From Bog-473 sp963840435 (lineage in GTDB: Bacteria; Actinomycetota; Acidimicrobiia; Acidimicrobiales; RAAP-2): DNA of 64,000 nucleotides. The translations under genes were made by a program, and so were the position numbers. Shown piece by piece: positions 43,793 through 52,767 of the stretch. The stretch spans positions 248,001 to 312,000 of the forward strand of contig CAWIYY010000003.1 of NCBI GenBank assembly GCA_963840435.1. The letters are read 5' to 3'. The stretch's first letter is position 1, and every line of letters begins with the position of its first letter. Below the pieces are notes generated by a model. It was not told the DNA's origin. It did no database searches and worked only from the letters and a program-made list of their open reading frames with translations.

Positions 43793-44661
43793 GCGAGGTG
43801 CGGCCGGCCGTGGTGGCCATCGGCGGGGGACACGGGACCGCCGTGACCCTCAAGGCGGCCCGCCGGTATGCCGGTTCCCTGACCGGCGTGGTCTCGGTGG
43901 CCGACGACGGCGGGAGCAGCGGGCGGCTGCGCGAGCTGCTCAACGTGGTGGCCCTGGGCGACATCCGCAAGTGCCTGGTCGCCCTGGCCGACGAGGACTC
44001 GGCGCTGGCCATCGCCTTCGAACGGCGCTTCGAGGAGGGCGAGCTGGCCGGCCACGCGCTGGGCAACCTCATCCTGACCGGCCTCATCGACGCCACCGGC
44101 GACCTCGTGCTCGGCGTCCGTGAGGCCGCCCAGTTGCTCGGTGCGCACGGCGAGGTGCTGCCGGCCACCGCCGAACCGGTGACCCTCAAGGCCGAATCGG
44201 CCCAGGGCACGGTGGCCGGCCAGGTGGCGGTCATGGCGACGTGCGACATCCGCCAGGTCTCGGTCGTGCCCGACGACGCCGCACCGCCGCCGCTGGCCCT
44301 CGAGCGCATCGCCGACGCGGATCAGATCGTGATCGGGCCCGGTTCCCTCTTCACCAGCGTGTTGGCCGCCGTGGCGGTGCGAGGCATCGCCGAGGCGGTG
44401 GCCTCAGCTGAGGCTCAGGTGGTCTACGTCTGCAACCTGCGGCCCCAGATCCCCGAGACCGAGGGCTACGACGTGGCGGCCCATGTCGAGGCCCTGGCCA
44501 GGCATAATGTCGCTGTCGACGTGGTCCTGTGTGACACCATCGGCGACATGTCCATCGGCACAACCGACCTGGCGGTGCGCGACGTCTCCTTGACCGGGGA
44601 GAACACGCTGGTGCACAGCCCGGCCAAACTGGCGCAGGCGCTGTCGAGTCTGCTGGCATAG
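43789..44661 (+). CDS. yvcK: YvcK/CofD-like gluconeogenesis factor
   Basis: A 290-residue CofD-superfamily protein. In Gram-positive bacteria YvcK binds UDP-GlcNAc and is needed for carbon flux and cell-wall synthesis. It starts at VVAIGGGHGTAVTLKAARRY and continues with GVVSVADDGGSSGRLRELLN; LGNLILTGLIDATGD and QIVIGPGSLFTSVLAAVAV are further family blocks. The start overlaps the rapZ stop. The gene usually found next, whiA, is absent here: gap begins 29 bp downstream. Confidence 0.94.
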   Translation: MSEVRPAVVAIGGGHGTAVTLKAARRYAGSLTGVVSVADDGGSSGRLRELLNVVALGDIRKCLVALADEDSALAIAFERRFEEGELAGHALGNLILTGLIDATGDLVLGVREAAQLLGAHGEVLPATAEPVTLKAESAQGTVAGQVAVMATCDIRQVSVVPDDAAPPPLALERIADADQIVIGPGSLFTSVLAAVAVRGIAEAVASAEAQVVYVCNLRPQIPETEGYDVAAHVEALARHNVAVDVVLCDTIGDMSIGTTDLAVRDVSLTGENTLVHSPAKLAQALSSLLA

Positions 44662-44690
44662 ACGGCCTGGTTGGCGAGAGAGAGGGCAAC

Positions 44691-45707
44691 ATGACGGTGC
44701 GTGTCGGGATCAATGGCTTCGGGCGCATCGGTCGGAGCTATCTGCGGGCGGTGCTCGACTCGGGCGCCGACGTCGAGGTGGTCGGGGTGAACGACCTCAC
44801 GACGCCCGACGCCCTGGCCCACCTCCTGCGCTACGACTCGACCCAGGGCCGGCTGCCCTTCCCGGTCGAGGTGGTGGGGAACGATCTCCTGGTGGGGGAC
44901 CAGCGCATCCGGGTCATGGCCGAGCGCGAGCCCGAGCAGCTGCCCTGGGCCACGCTGGGGGCGCAGGTCGTCATCGAGTCGACCGGGCGTTTCACCAGCC
45001 GGGCCGCGGCGGCGGGGCACCTGGGCGAGACGGTGCAGCGGGTCATCATCTCGACTGCCTCGGGCGACGCCGACGCCACCTTCGTGGTCGGGGTGAACGA
45101 CGGCGACTTCGATCCCGAGAAGGACTTTGTGGTCTCGAACGCCTCGTGCACCACCAACTGCTTCGTCCCGATGGTCAAGGTGATCGACGACGCCTTCGAC
45201 ATCGTGAGCGGGCTCATGACCACGGTGCACGCCTACACCAACGACCAGAACCTGCTCGACCTGGCCCACAACGACGCCCGCCGGGCCCGGGCGGCCGCCA
45301 CCAACATCGTGCCCGCCTCGACCGGAGCGGCCCGGGCCACCAGCCTCGTACTGGCCTCCATGAAGGGCCGGCTGGACGGCCAGTCGCTCCGGGTGCCGGT
45401 GCCGGTCGGGTCGATCACCGACTTCACCTGCGTGGTGCACGGCGCGCCGACGGTGGCCGAGGTCAACGGCGCGTTCGCCGAGGCAGCGGCCAAGCCGCCG
45501 CTCGAGAAGGTGCTCGACTACACCGACGAGCCGATCGTCTCGAGCGACATCGTGGGCTCGCCCGCCTCGTGCACCTTCGACTCCGGGCTCACCCTGGTCA
45601 TGCCGGTCACCGACGAGCTCACGCTGGTCAAGACGTTCGGCTGGTACGACAACGAGTGGGGTTTCTCGAACCGGCTGGTCGACCTGAGCCTCGTGGTCGC
45701 TCGCTGA
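44691..45707 (+). CDS. gap: Glyceraldehyde-3-phosphate dehydrogenase, type I
   Basis: Oxidises glyceraldehyde-3-phosphate to 1,3-bisphosphoglycerate with NAD. Encodes 338 residues. The Rossmann start is VRVGINGFGRIGRSYLRAVL, the catalytic Cys is in NASCTTNCFVPMVKVI, and TVHAYTNDQNLLDL and SFLEP-region residues WYDNEWGFSNRLVDL close the domain. The ribosome site is GAGAGAGGG. It is the first gene of a gap-pgk-tpiA run. Confidence 0.98.
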   Translation: MTVRVGINGFGRIGRSYLRAVLDSGADVEVVGVNDLTTPDALAHLLRYDSTQGRLPFPVEVVGNDLLVGDQRIRVMAEREPEQLPWATLGAQVVIESTGRFTSRAAAAGHLGETVQRVIISTASGDADATFVVGVNDGDFDPEKDFVVSNASCTTNCFVPMVKVIDDAFDIVSGLMTTVHAYTNDQNLLDLAHNDARRARAAATNIVPASTGAARATSLVLASMKGRLDGQSLRVPVPVGSITDFTCVVHGAPTVAEVNGAFAEAAAKPPLEKVLDYTDEPIVSSDIVGSPASCTFDSGLTLVMPVTDELTLVKTFGWYDNEWGFSNRLVDLSLVVAR

Positions 45708-45712
45708 TCGAC

Positions 45713-46888
45713 ATGGACCCCTTGCGCGGGCTCCCGCTCCTCGAAGACCTTCCCGACCTCGAAGGCAAGCGCGTGCTGGTCCGGGTCGACTTCAACGTGC
45801 CCCTCCACATCGGGGTGCGGGGACGGGCCACCGTGGCCGACGACTTCCGCATCACCGCCGCGCTGCCCACGCTCAAGCGCCTGCTCGACGAGGGGGCCGA
45901 GGTGGTGGCGGCCTCCCACCTGGGGCGACCGTCGGGCGCACACGACCCGCGCTGGGAGATGGACCCAGTACGCGAACGGCTCGAGGTCCTCTGTCCCGGC
46001 GTCACGCTGACCGACAACCTGCGCTTCGACCCGGGCGAGAAGGCCAACGATCCGGCCTTCGTGGCCCGTCTGATCGACGGGTTCGACGCCTACGTCGACG
46101 AGGCCTTCGGGGCGGCGCACCGCAAGGACGCCTCCATCGTCGGGCCGCCCCGGTTCCTGCCCAGTGCGGCCGGACTGCGCTTCGCCAAGGAGGTCGAGGT
46201 GCTCGGTGGCCTGCTGGCCGCGCCGGCCCGGCCCTTCGTGGCCGTGGTGGGCGGGGCCAAGGTGGCCGACAAGTTGGGCGTGCTCAAGGTGCTGGCCACC
46301 AAGGTGGACACCCTGATCGTGGGCGGCGGCATGGCCTTCACCTTCATGGCCGCCCGGGGGCAGCACGTGGGGAACTCTCTCCTGGACGAACCGCATCTGG
46401 ACGAGTGCCGGGCCCTGCTGGAGTCGGGCATCGAGATCCTGCTCCCCACCGACACCCGGGCCCTCGAGCCGGGCGGCACCTTCGGCCCTCTCTCGGAGGG
46501 GCACGGGCCGCGGGGGAGCGTCAAGGTCATTGAGGGCGACCTGCCGGACGGGTGGACGGGGCTCGACATCGGGCCCGACACGGCCGCGACCTTCGCGGCC
46601 GCCGTGTCCCGGGCCGGGACGGTGTTGTGGAACGGCCCGCTGGGGGCGTTCGAGGACAGGCGCTTTGCCAAGGGGACCAAGGTGGTGGCCCAGGCGGTGG
46701 CCGAGTCGCCCGGCTTCACGGTGGTCGGGGGCGGCGACAGCGCCAGCGCGCTCGAGGAGCTGGGCTTGACCAACCGCATCGGCTACCTCTCCACCGGCGG
46801 CGGCGCCTCGCTGTGCTTCATAGAGAGCGAGGGGCACCTCCCGGGCATCGACGCCCTCCGCAACGCGCCGAACGCGCCGCGGGGGTGA
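45713..46888 (+). CDS. pgk: Phosphoglycerate kinase
   Basis: Transfers phosphate from 1,3-bisphosphoglycerate to ADP. Encodes 391 residues. N-domain: GKRVLVRVDFNVPL, then ASHLGRPSGAHDPRWEMDPV, NLRFDPGEKANDPAF and VDEAFGAAHRKDAS. C-domain: VVGGAKVADKLGVLKVL, GGGMAFTFMAARG, VLWNGPLGAFE and VVGGGDSASALEELGL with the Gly-rich STGGGASL. The ATG at 45713 is 5 bp after gap, and its stop overlaps the tpiA GTG as GTGA. Confidence 0.97.
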   Translation: MDPLRGLPLLEDLPDLEGKRVLVRVDFNVPLHIGVRGRATVADDFRITAALPTLKRLLDEGAEVVAASHLGRPSGAHDPRWEMDPVRERLEVLCPGVTLTDNLRFDPGEKANDPAFVARLIDGFDAYVDEAFGAAHRKDASIVGPPRFLPSAAGLRFAKEVEVLGGLLAAPARPFVAVVGGAKVADKLGVLKVLATKVDTLIVGGGMAFTFMAARGQHVGNSLLDEPHLDECRALLESGIEILLPTDTRALEPGGTFGPLSEGHGPRGSVKVIEGDLPDGWTGLDIGPDTAATFAAAVSRAGTVLWNGPLGAFEDRRFAKGTKVVAQAVAESPGFTVVGGGDSASALEELGLTNRIGYLSTGGGASLCFIESEGHLPGIDALRNAPNAPRG

Positions 46889-47673
46889 GCGCACGCCGCC
46901 CGCTGGTCAGCGGGAACTGGAAGATGCACCACGACCACATTGAGGCGCTGCACACGGTGCGCGACCTCGGGTTGCGGCTCAAGGCGGAGGACGTGGCCAA
47001 GCTGGACGTCTCGGTCCACCCGCCCTTCACCGACCTGCGCACGGTCCAGACACTGGTCGAGAAGGAGCACATCCCGGTCTCGCTCGGAGCCCAGCACTGC
47101 TCGGACGAGGACGCCGGGGCCCGCACGGGCGAGGTCAGCCCGCGCATGCTGGCCCGGTTGGGGACGTCGTACGTGATCGTGGGCCACTCCGAGCGGCGCA
47201 CCCTGTTCGGCATGGACGACGCCACGGTGGCCGCCACCCTGCGGGCCGTCCTGCGCAACGAGATGACGCCGATCGTCTGCGTGGGTGAGAGCGCCGAGCA
47301 GCGGGAACAGGGCCGCACCGAGAGCGTGCTGGAGGAGCAGGTGCTGGCCGCGCTGGGCGGGCTGGAGGCCGAGACCCTGGCCGGCCTGGTCGTGGCCTAC
47401 GAGCCGATCTGGGCCATCGGGGCCGGCCAGGCCGCCACGGCCATGGACGCCGAGGACGCCTGCGTGTTCATCCGGACCCTGGTGGCCAAGGTGGGGGGCG
47501 ACGAGGCGGCGGGGAGCATCCGAATTCAGTACGGCGGCTCGGTCAACGCCGAGAACGCGACCGACCTGATGAGCGAGCCCAACGTGGACGGGCTCCTGGT
47601 GGGCGGGGCCAGCCTGGAGGCGGCGGCGTACACCGACATCATCCGGGCCAGCGCCGCCTGCTACCGTTCCTAG
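46885..47673 (+). CDS. tpiA: Triosephosphate isomerase
   Basis: Interconverts dihydroxyacetone phosphate and glyceraldehyde-3-phosphate. Encodes 262 residues. Active-site segments are SGNWKMHH (Asn/Lys), YVIVGHSERRTLFG (His) and VVAYEPIWAIGAGQ (Glu), with IRIQYGGSVNAENA and VDGLLVGGASL for phosphate binding. The GTG start overlaps the pgk stop. The frame is open upstream inside pgk, but those residues are a shadow. Confidence 0.97.
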   Translation: MSARRPLVSGNWKMHHDHIEALHTVRDLGLRLKAEDVAKLDVSVHPPFTDLRTVQTLVEKEHIPVSLGAQHCSDEDAGARTGEVSPRMLARLGTSYVIVGHSERRTLFGMDDATVAATLRAVLRNEMTPIVCVGESAEQREQGRTESVLEEQVLAALGGLEAETLAGLVVAYEPIWAIGAGQAATAMDAEDACVFIRTLVAKVGGDEAAGSIRIQYGGSVNAENATDLMSEPNVDGLLVGGASLEAAAYTDIIRASAACYRS

Positions 47674-47713
47674 GCCGTACAGGGCGAATTCCGTCCCGAG
47701 CTGGAGGGCTCCC

Positions 47714-47950
47714 GTGTCCACACTCACCTGGGTGTACATCGTCATCGAAGTGCTGAGCGCACTGGGCCTGATCTTCCTCATCCTGATGCACAGCGGGAAG
47801 GGCGGGGGTCTCTCCGACATGTTCGGTGGCTCGGTCGGTGCCGCAGCTCAGGGCTCCACGGTCGTGGAGCGGAACCTGGACCGCATCACGGTCACCGTGG
47901 CCATCGTCTTCGCCTTCGCCACGGTCACGCTGGATCTCCGGCTGCAGTGA
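47714..47950 (+). CDS. secG: Preprotein translocase subunit SecG
   Basis: A 78-residue protein with two membrane helices (WVYIVIEVLSALGLIFLILM and ITVTVAIVFAFATVTLDLRL) joined by the typical HSGKGGGLSDMFGGSVGAAA loop. It stabilises SecYEG during protein export. GTG start at 47714. The tpiA-secG order is typical of actinobacteria. Confidence 0.95.
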   Translation: MSTLTWVYIVIEVLSALGLIFLILMHSGKGGGLSDMFGGSVGAAAQGSTVVERNLDRITVTVAIVFAFATVTLDLRLQ

Positions 47951-49759
47951 CGGGCCGGGGCCGTCGCCCCCGGCGCTGGCGCTGGCTGGTAGGGACCCTC
48001 GCGGCGATGGGGCTGCTGGCTTCGGCATGCGGCGGGACCGCCGGGGGCAGCGGGACGCAGGTCACCTACGTGGGCGTCGCCGGCGGGTCGATCTCGTTCG
48101 GCATGACCCAGAGCGTGTCCGGGTGCAACCCCAACACAATGGAGGGGAACAACCCGGGCGCCCTGACGGTGCTGGGCGCCGTCCTGCCCAGCCCGTTCGT
48201 GGTCGGCGCGGACGGGACGCCCGCCTTCAACTCGCAGCTGGTCGAGTCCTCCGAGGTGGTCAGCATCAATCCCCAGACGGTGGTGTACACCTTGAACCCC
48301 AAGGCCGTGTGGTCCGACGGGGTGCCCATCTCCGCGGCCGACTTCAAGTACGCCTGGGAGCAGCAGCGGGGCGACCCGGTGGCGTCCTCGCCCGACGTGA
48401 CCAGCATCGCCGGCTACCGGGACATCGCGTCGGTGACCGGGTCCAACGGCGGCCACACGGTGACGGTGAAGTTCAAGAACAGCTTCGGCGACTGGAAGTC
48501 CTTGTTCAACAATCTCGTGCCGGCCCATGTGATGGAGAAGGTGGGCTGGAGCCCCAACTGTGCGACGGTCGACCCGGCGATCGACCTCTCGGGCGGTCCC
48601 TTCAAGATCGACTCGGTCTCCGCCTCGACCATCCGCCTGGTCCAGAATCCCAAGTGGTGGGGCACGCCGGCCAACGCCAAGTCCATCACGGTGCACATCG
48701 CCTCCTCGACGACCCAGCTGGCCCAGTGGATGAGCTCGGGCTACGTGCAGGTGGCACAGCCGTCCACGGTCACGCCCTCGTTCCTGACCGAGATGACCGG
48801 ACTGCCCGGGAGCGGAGAGCGACGTCCAGAGCTCCAACACCCTGCTCCAGCTGGACATGGCGAGCGCACTGGCCTCCAAGCTGTCGCCCGACCTCCGAGT
48901 GGCCATCGCCCTCACCGTGAACCGCCAGGCGTTGGTGAATCAGCAGGTGGGCTGGGCCGTGCCGGGCGTCATGCCGGCCGACAGCCACGTCTACGTGCAG
49001 GGTCAGACTGCGTACAAGCCGTCGCCGTCCACCGTCCCGACGACGACCGTGCCCGTGCCGACCACGTCGACCTCGACCACGGTCATCGGGGCGGGGGGCA
49101 GCGTGAACTTCCCGGTGACGCCGGTGCCGGCCCAGGCGGCGGCGCTCGTCCAGCAGGCCGGCCTGGTCAAGTCGGCGGGCATGCCGTACTACCACTACCC
49201 GTTCGGGGTGCCCTTCGCGGTCAACATGGTGGTGGACAGCGGGGACCCGTGGGCGACCGCAGCGGCCCCGACGATTCAGGACGAGCTCGAGGATGCCGGG
49301 TTCGACACGACGGTGACGATGGCGCCGACGGCGACCGCCGCGGGCAACATGCTTGCGGCGGGCCTGGCCGACGTGGCGCTGATGCCCCAGACCTTCAGCC
49401 CGTACCCGAGCCAGATGCTGGCCTGGTACACCTCCAACCTGGGACCGGCGGGAAAGAACGGATCGGAGAACTGGACCAGTTTCTCGAATCCACAATTCGA
49501 GCAACTCGTGGTCACCGCCTCGCGCCAGCTCTACCCGAACACGGCCGCCACGTACTACCAGCAAGCGGACACGCTGCTGTGGGACGAGATGGTGTCGCTC
49601 CCGCTCTACCCGGAACCGAGCGCACTTGTTTGGAGCAGGATGATCGGAGGAGTCACCCCGACGCCGCTCAGCACCAGCTTGCTCTGGTATGCGCAGGACT
49701 GGGCGGTGCGCCAGGCCGAGTCGACCAACAACACCACGCCGTCATTGCCCGGACAGTAG
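47947..49759 (+). CDS. Peptide ABC transporter substrate-binding lipoprotein, SBP family 5 (+1 frameshift near 48808)
   Basis: Extracytoplasmic solute-binding protein of the DppA/OppA class, about 603 residues when repaired. The signal peptide ends in a lipobox, LLASACGG. Family-5 features include LNPKAVWSDGVPISAADFKY, GGPFKIDSVSASTIRLVQNP and, after the frame change, SPDLRVAIALTVNRQALVNQ. A low-complexity Pro/Thr linker sits near 49020-49090. Deleting one G from GGG at 48808-48810 fuses the two halves. The GTG overlaps the secG stop as GTGA. It may provide substrate to the binding-protein-less dpp importer at 1.4-5.3 kb, which is inference. Confidence 0.85.
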
Positions 49760-49869
49760 GGCGGCGAGACCGGGGCCAGGTCGACGTGCGCGGCGCGGGC
49801 CCGGCGTGACCTGGAGTTCTGCCGCGGTGCGCTACCATTTTCGGACGCCTGATTTCAGGTTATTCGCAC

Positions 49870-49953
49870 GTCGGAGTGGCGGAATAGGCAGACGCGCCAG
49901 CTTGAGGGGCTGGTGCCCGAAAGGGCGTGGGGGTTCAAGTCCCCCCTCCGACA
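49870..49953 (+). tRNA. tRNA-Leu (anticodon GAG)
   Basis: Class II tRNA of 84 nt. Acceptor stem GTCGGAG pairs with CTCCGAC; anticodon stem CCAGC/GCTGG with loop TTGAGGG gives anticodon GAG. The long variable arm is a GCCC-GAAA-GGGC hairpin; the T arm is GGGGG-TTCAAGT-CCCCC; discriminator base A. CCA is not encoded. Its 3' 55 bases (from the anticodon stem on) are repeated at 61762-61816, marking it as the integration target of a mobile element. Confidence 0.95.
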
Positions 49954-49954
49954 C
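49900..49954 (+). repeat. attL: 55-bp direct repeat (tRNA 3' half)
   Basis: From the G of the anticodon stem to two bases past the tRNA acceptor stem. It is identical base for base to 61762-61816. This copy completes a functional tRNA, so integration leaves the host gene intact. Confidence 0.92.
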
Positions 49955-49959
49955 GCATT

Positions 49960-50041
49960 CTGAGCAGGACTTCTACCTCTCCCGCCGTGGTAGCGGTAGA
50001 AGAGCCAGCGGCGCCGTTGAACCTACGTTGAATAGCGAGAT
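49960..50041. promoter_or_regulatory. Left-end arm sites for the integrase (predicted)
   Basis: Contains CTGAGCAGGA at 49960-49969, a TTCTACC/GGTAGAA inverted repeat at 49971-50001, GTTGAAC at 50016-50022 and CGTTGAATAGCGAGAT at 50026-50041. The 10-mer and the 16-mer both recur, same orientation, just inside the right att site. This is what arm-type recombinase sites look like. Function is inferred. Confidence 0.5.
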
Positions 50042-51217
50042 TCAACGCGGCGCAATGTCGACGATGTCGGCACCTTCGTCAGGGACAGCGTTGAACAACG
50101 CACCGAGGCGGTCAGCAATCTCGCGGTGACGTTCGGACGTGGCGTGCTGGTAGCGCAACGCCGCGGTGTGCGTGCTGTGCCCGAGGCGGTGCATCAGCTC
50201 GGGGAGAGTGGCACCGGCCACCGCCGCCCATGTCGCACCGGAGCCGCGCAGGTCGTGGAAGTGGAGCCCCGTCACGCCCGCCTTTTCGCAAGCGTTGGCC
50301 CACCGCGGCCGGAACTTGGTCCTCCTGAGCGGATGCTGTCCATCAGGGCTGGTGAACAGCAAGGCGTTCGCGTCGGTGCCCACATGTTCGGCCAGGTGGT
50401 CCTCGAGGATCGGGACGAGCTCGTCGGGAACGTCGATCGTGCGGTCACTGTCGGTCTTGGGCGACTTGAACACGGTCTTGCCACCGGAGAGCTCGACGAG
50501 CTGCTCGACCACGTGGATCTTCCGGTGAAGGAGATCGACCCTCGAGCGCCGCAGACCGGCCAATTCTCCGAATCGAAGTGAGCACCAGGCGCCGAGCACG
50601 ACCAGGGCGCGGTATTTCTCGTCGATCGAATCGGCGATGGCGAGAACTTGTTCGGGGCCGGCGATGGGGCGCTCCGGCGCCGTCTCCTTGCCTGCTCCTT
50701 TGATACGGCAGGGATTGGCAGGGATCTTCTCGTCGTCGACCGCGACATTGAAGATCACTCGGAGCAACCGGTACGACTTGTCCGGTTGAGTGCTGCCGGG
50801 ATGTCCATTGCGCGCCTTTGCGAGCCAGGTCCGTACCGTCTCCATGCTGACGTCGCCGAGAGCGAGGTCGCCGAAGGTCGGCTCGAGCCAACGGCGCCAT
50901 AAGAGCTCGTACAGCTCAACGGTGGTGGGGGAGAGCTGGCGCCCGTCACGTCCGACGCCAAGAGCCAACCAACGGCCGGCGAACACACCCACGGTCTCGC
51001 GGCTGGGCTCAGGCGGTCGCCAGTTTCCCTTGACGATGTCCGAGGAGATGGTCGACAGCCAGGCGTCAGCGTCCGCGACGGTGTCGAAGGTCGAGTCGCC
51101 CGCACGGCGTTTGCCATCGGGCGCAAGGTAGGACGCTCGATAACGGCCGGACTTCAGCTTGTAGACATTGCCGAAAGTTCGGCGGCTCTTGCGTCTGCGC
51201 GTGGCCATATGTGTCAT
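50042..51217 (-). CDS. int: Tyrosine-recombinase integrase
   Basis: Site-specific recombinase of 391 residues that integrates the element into tRNA-Leu. An N-terminal arm-binding domain (GRYRASYLAPDGKRRAGDST) and a SAM-like core-binding domain (SPTTVELYELLWRRWLEPTF) precede the catalytic domain. Catalytic residues are visible: Arg in WCSLRFGELAGLR, His-x-x-Arg in LHFHDLRGSG, His in LMHRLGHSTH and the Tyr nucleophile in LRYQHAT. It reads towards the tRNA, with its stop about 90 bp from attL. The ATG at 51217 overlaps the stop of the upstream zinc-finger gene; ATG 51208 is an alternative start. Confidence 0.96.
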   Translation of the reverse strand: MTHMATRRRKSRRTFGNVYKLKSGRYRASYLAPDGKRRAGDSTFDTVADADAWLSTISSDIVKGNWRPPEPSRETVGVFAGRWLALGVGRDGRQLSPTTVELYELLWRRWLEPTFGDLALGDVSMETVRTWLAKARNGHPGSTQPDKSYRLLRVIFNVAVDDEKIPANPCRIKGAGKETAPERPIAGPEQVLAIADSIDEKYRALVVLGAWCSLRFGELAGLRRSRVDLLHRKIHVVEQLVELSGGKTVFKSPKTDSDRTIDVPDELVPILEDHLAEHVGTDANALLFTSPDGQHPLRRTKFRPRWANACEKAGVTGLHFHDLRGSGATWAAVAGATLPELMHRLGHSTHTAALRYQHATSERHREIADRLGALFNAVPDEGADIVDIAPR

Positions 51218-51963
51218 CCCTTCTTCTTGACGTTCCTTCGGTATTGCCTCTGCGTCTGGGCACGCGCACAGGTTGGCGAGCAGAACTTGAGTCCGGCGCT
51301 GCGACGCCGACCTCCATCGCTACCACCGAGCTGGTGCACGAAAAGCCGACCGCATGTCTCGTTCTCGCATACGCGGGCCGTGTCGTCGTTGACGATCAGA
51401 TTGAAGACCTGTCGACAAGCAGCGGAGTACAGACCCACACGCGGCGCTCCGAACGTGTGCTGATGGACGCCGCGGTAGTCCTTGACGTACTCCACCCGCG
51501 AGCGAAATGCCTTGAGCCCGATATCGAGCGAGATCGTGAATTGGGTCCAGAGGTCCACCTCGTCGATGACGTTGAACCCCGCCGCGTCCCAAGCTGAAGT
51601 CGGATCCTTGTCGAGCCGCACATAGGCCCAGGTCTGTGCGAGCGCTCGGGCCGTCTTCAACCACCACCTCGCATCCTCGAGCGTGCCGTCGAAACGTGGT
51701 TCCCACCATGCGCCTGTGCGGAGCTCCTCAAGGCTGGGAGATGGGGCAAGTCGTGGCCACCTCTCCTGGGGGACATATCCGCGATCGAAGTACGGCCACG
51801 AGATCACTCCACGATCCAGGAGCGCCGCAACGGCGTGGTCGTCCTCCAAGTTGGCATCGGCCAAGCCTCTGAGTACCCATTCGTCCGGCAGTGGTTCGGG
51901 TTCGAGTTCGGTCCGCCAAGGCAGCGGCCCGTCTTCCCGGACGATTAGTGCATGACGGGTCAC
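51214..51963 (-). CDS. CGNR-like zinc-finger protein, possible regulator
   Basis: A 249-residue protein of unknown function. The N-terminal 180 residues are acidic and Trp-rich (ALAQTWAYVRLDKDPTSAWD). The C-terminus is a treble-clef-like zinc finger: RVCENETCGRLFVHQ, then KFCSPTCARAQTQRQYRRNV, the pattern of the CGNR family thought to bind nucleic acid. The GTG at 51963 has GAGG 5 bp upstream and is chosen over the open frame from 52092. The stop overlaps the integrase start (ATGA), so the two are coupled. It may control integration or the divergent excisionase promoter. Confidence 0.72.
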   Translation of the reverse strand: MTRHALIVREDGPLPWRTELEPEPLPDEWVLRGLADANLEDDHAVAALLDRGVISWPYFDRGYVPQERWPRLAPSPSLEELRTGAWWEPRFDGTLEDARWWLKTARALAQTWAYVRLDKDPTSAWDAAGFNVIDEVDLWTQFTISLDIGLKAFRSRVEYVKDYRGVHQHTFGAPRVGLYSAACRQVFNLIVNDDTARVCENETCGRLFVHQLGGSDGGRRRSAGLKFCSPTCARAQTQRQYRRNVKKKG

Positions 51964-52093
51964 TGAAACCTCAGGTAGGGGAGACGAAGGCCAGACCGTT
52001 ATAGGAAAGCGTGACTGGTCCTGGCTCCCATTTGCTCCCACTGCGTGACAGATTACCTCATGTACTGATGTAACGCAGCCATAGGAGGCCACG

Positions 52094-52325
52094 GTGCCAG
52101 AAACCCAAGCCGTCCCCTGGAACAGGGAGGAACGTCGACACCCCGAGCAGGCGGGGCTCCTCGACTACGAGGGCGCAGCCGAGAGGCTGGGCACGTCGAG
52201 CGCGCCACGTCCGCAAGCTGGTGGAGGAGCGCAAGATCGGCTCGGTCAAAGTCGGGGCGCTCGTCCGCCTCGAGCCGGAGGCGATCGCCAGTTACATCGA
52301 AGCTCGCCGGCGGCCAGCCGTCTGA
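52094..52325 (+). CDS. Excisionase-like helix-turn-helix protein (+1 frameshift near 52200)
   Basis: Recombination directionality factor candidate, about 77 residues when repaired. GTG at 52094 has a strong AGGAGG. The protein starts GLLDYEGAAERLGTS, the first helix of an AlpA/MerR-like excisionase domain. It then continues in the +1 frame as ARHVRKLVEERKIGSVKVGA and LVRLEPEAIASYIEARR, the recognition helix, wing and last helix. The stop TGA at 52323-52325 overlaps the ATG of the next gene. The break may be a sequence error as in the host genes; otherwise the excisionase is inactive. Confidence 0.75.
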
Positions 52326-52498
52326 TGGTCGACCACCTGAGCGAGGCGCGCACCCGCGTGACGACGATCGAGACCTCCGAGGCCCAACTTGCCCTCGGCC
52401 AGCTCGGTTCGACACCGCAGCTACACGCGGAACTCGCTCGTCTGGCGCAGTCCGCAGACCGCCATTTGTGGATCCTCGCTGAGGAGCGGACGTCTTGA
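52325..52498 (+). CDS. Small protein of unknown function
   Basis: A 57-residue helical protein (EARTRVTTIETSEAQLALGQ, ELARLAQSADRHLWILAEER). Its ATG overlaps the excisionase stop as TGATG and its stop overlaps the next start as TTGA, so it is part of a tightly coupled early operon. No domain recognised. Confidence 0.55.
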   Translation: MVDHLSEARTRVTTIETSEAQLALGQLGSTPQLHAELARLAQSADRHLWILAEERTS

Positions 52499-52767
52499 GG
52501 TTCATGTTCGTCGACCTCGACGACATTCGAGACCTCGAGCGTGTGTGGGGCGCGTTGCGGTGGCGCCGGGCAATCCGCGACGTTGATCCGCCTCTCCGCG
52601 CGGCCATTCGGCGCCGATGCGATCGCTTAAACGCGGAGGTCGCCGCGCCGATCCATGACGCCCTCGACGAGGTTCACCCCGGCATTGTGCTGGAGAATTG
52701 GTTCACCACCCTTGTGCCCGACTTTCCGACCATCGGCGCGGTGCGTCGCCAGCGGGCTGCCGCATGA
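52495..52767 (+). CDS. Small protein of unknown function
   Basis: A 90-residue Arg-rich helical protein (ALRWRRAIRDVDPPLRAAIR, CDRLNAEVAAPIHDALDEV). A TTG start at 52495 has GAGGAG upstream and overlaps the previous stop; ATG 52504 is an alternative. Its stop overlaps the RepA-like ATPase start (ATGA). The basic character and position suggest a replication accessory role, which is only inference. Confidence 0.55.
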   Translation: MRFMFVDLDDIRDLERVWGALRWRRAIRDVDPPLRAAIRRRCDRLNAEVAAPIHDALDEVHPGIVLENWFTTLVPDFPTIGAVRRQRAAA

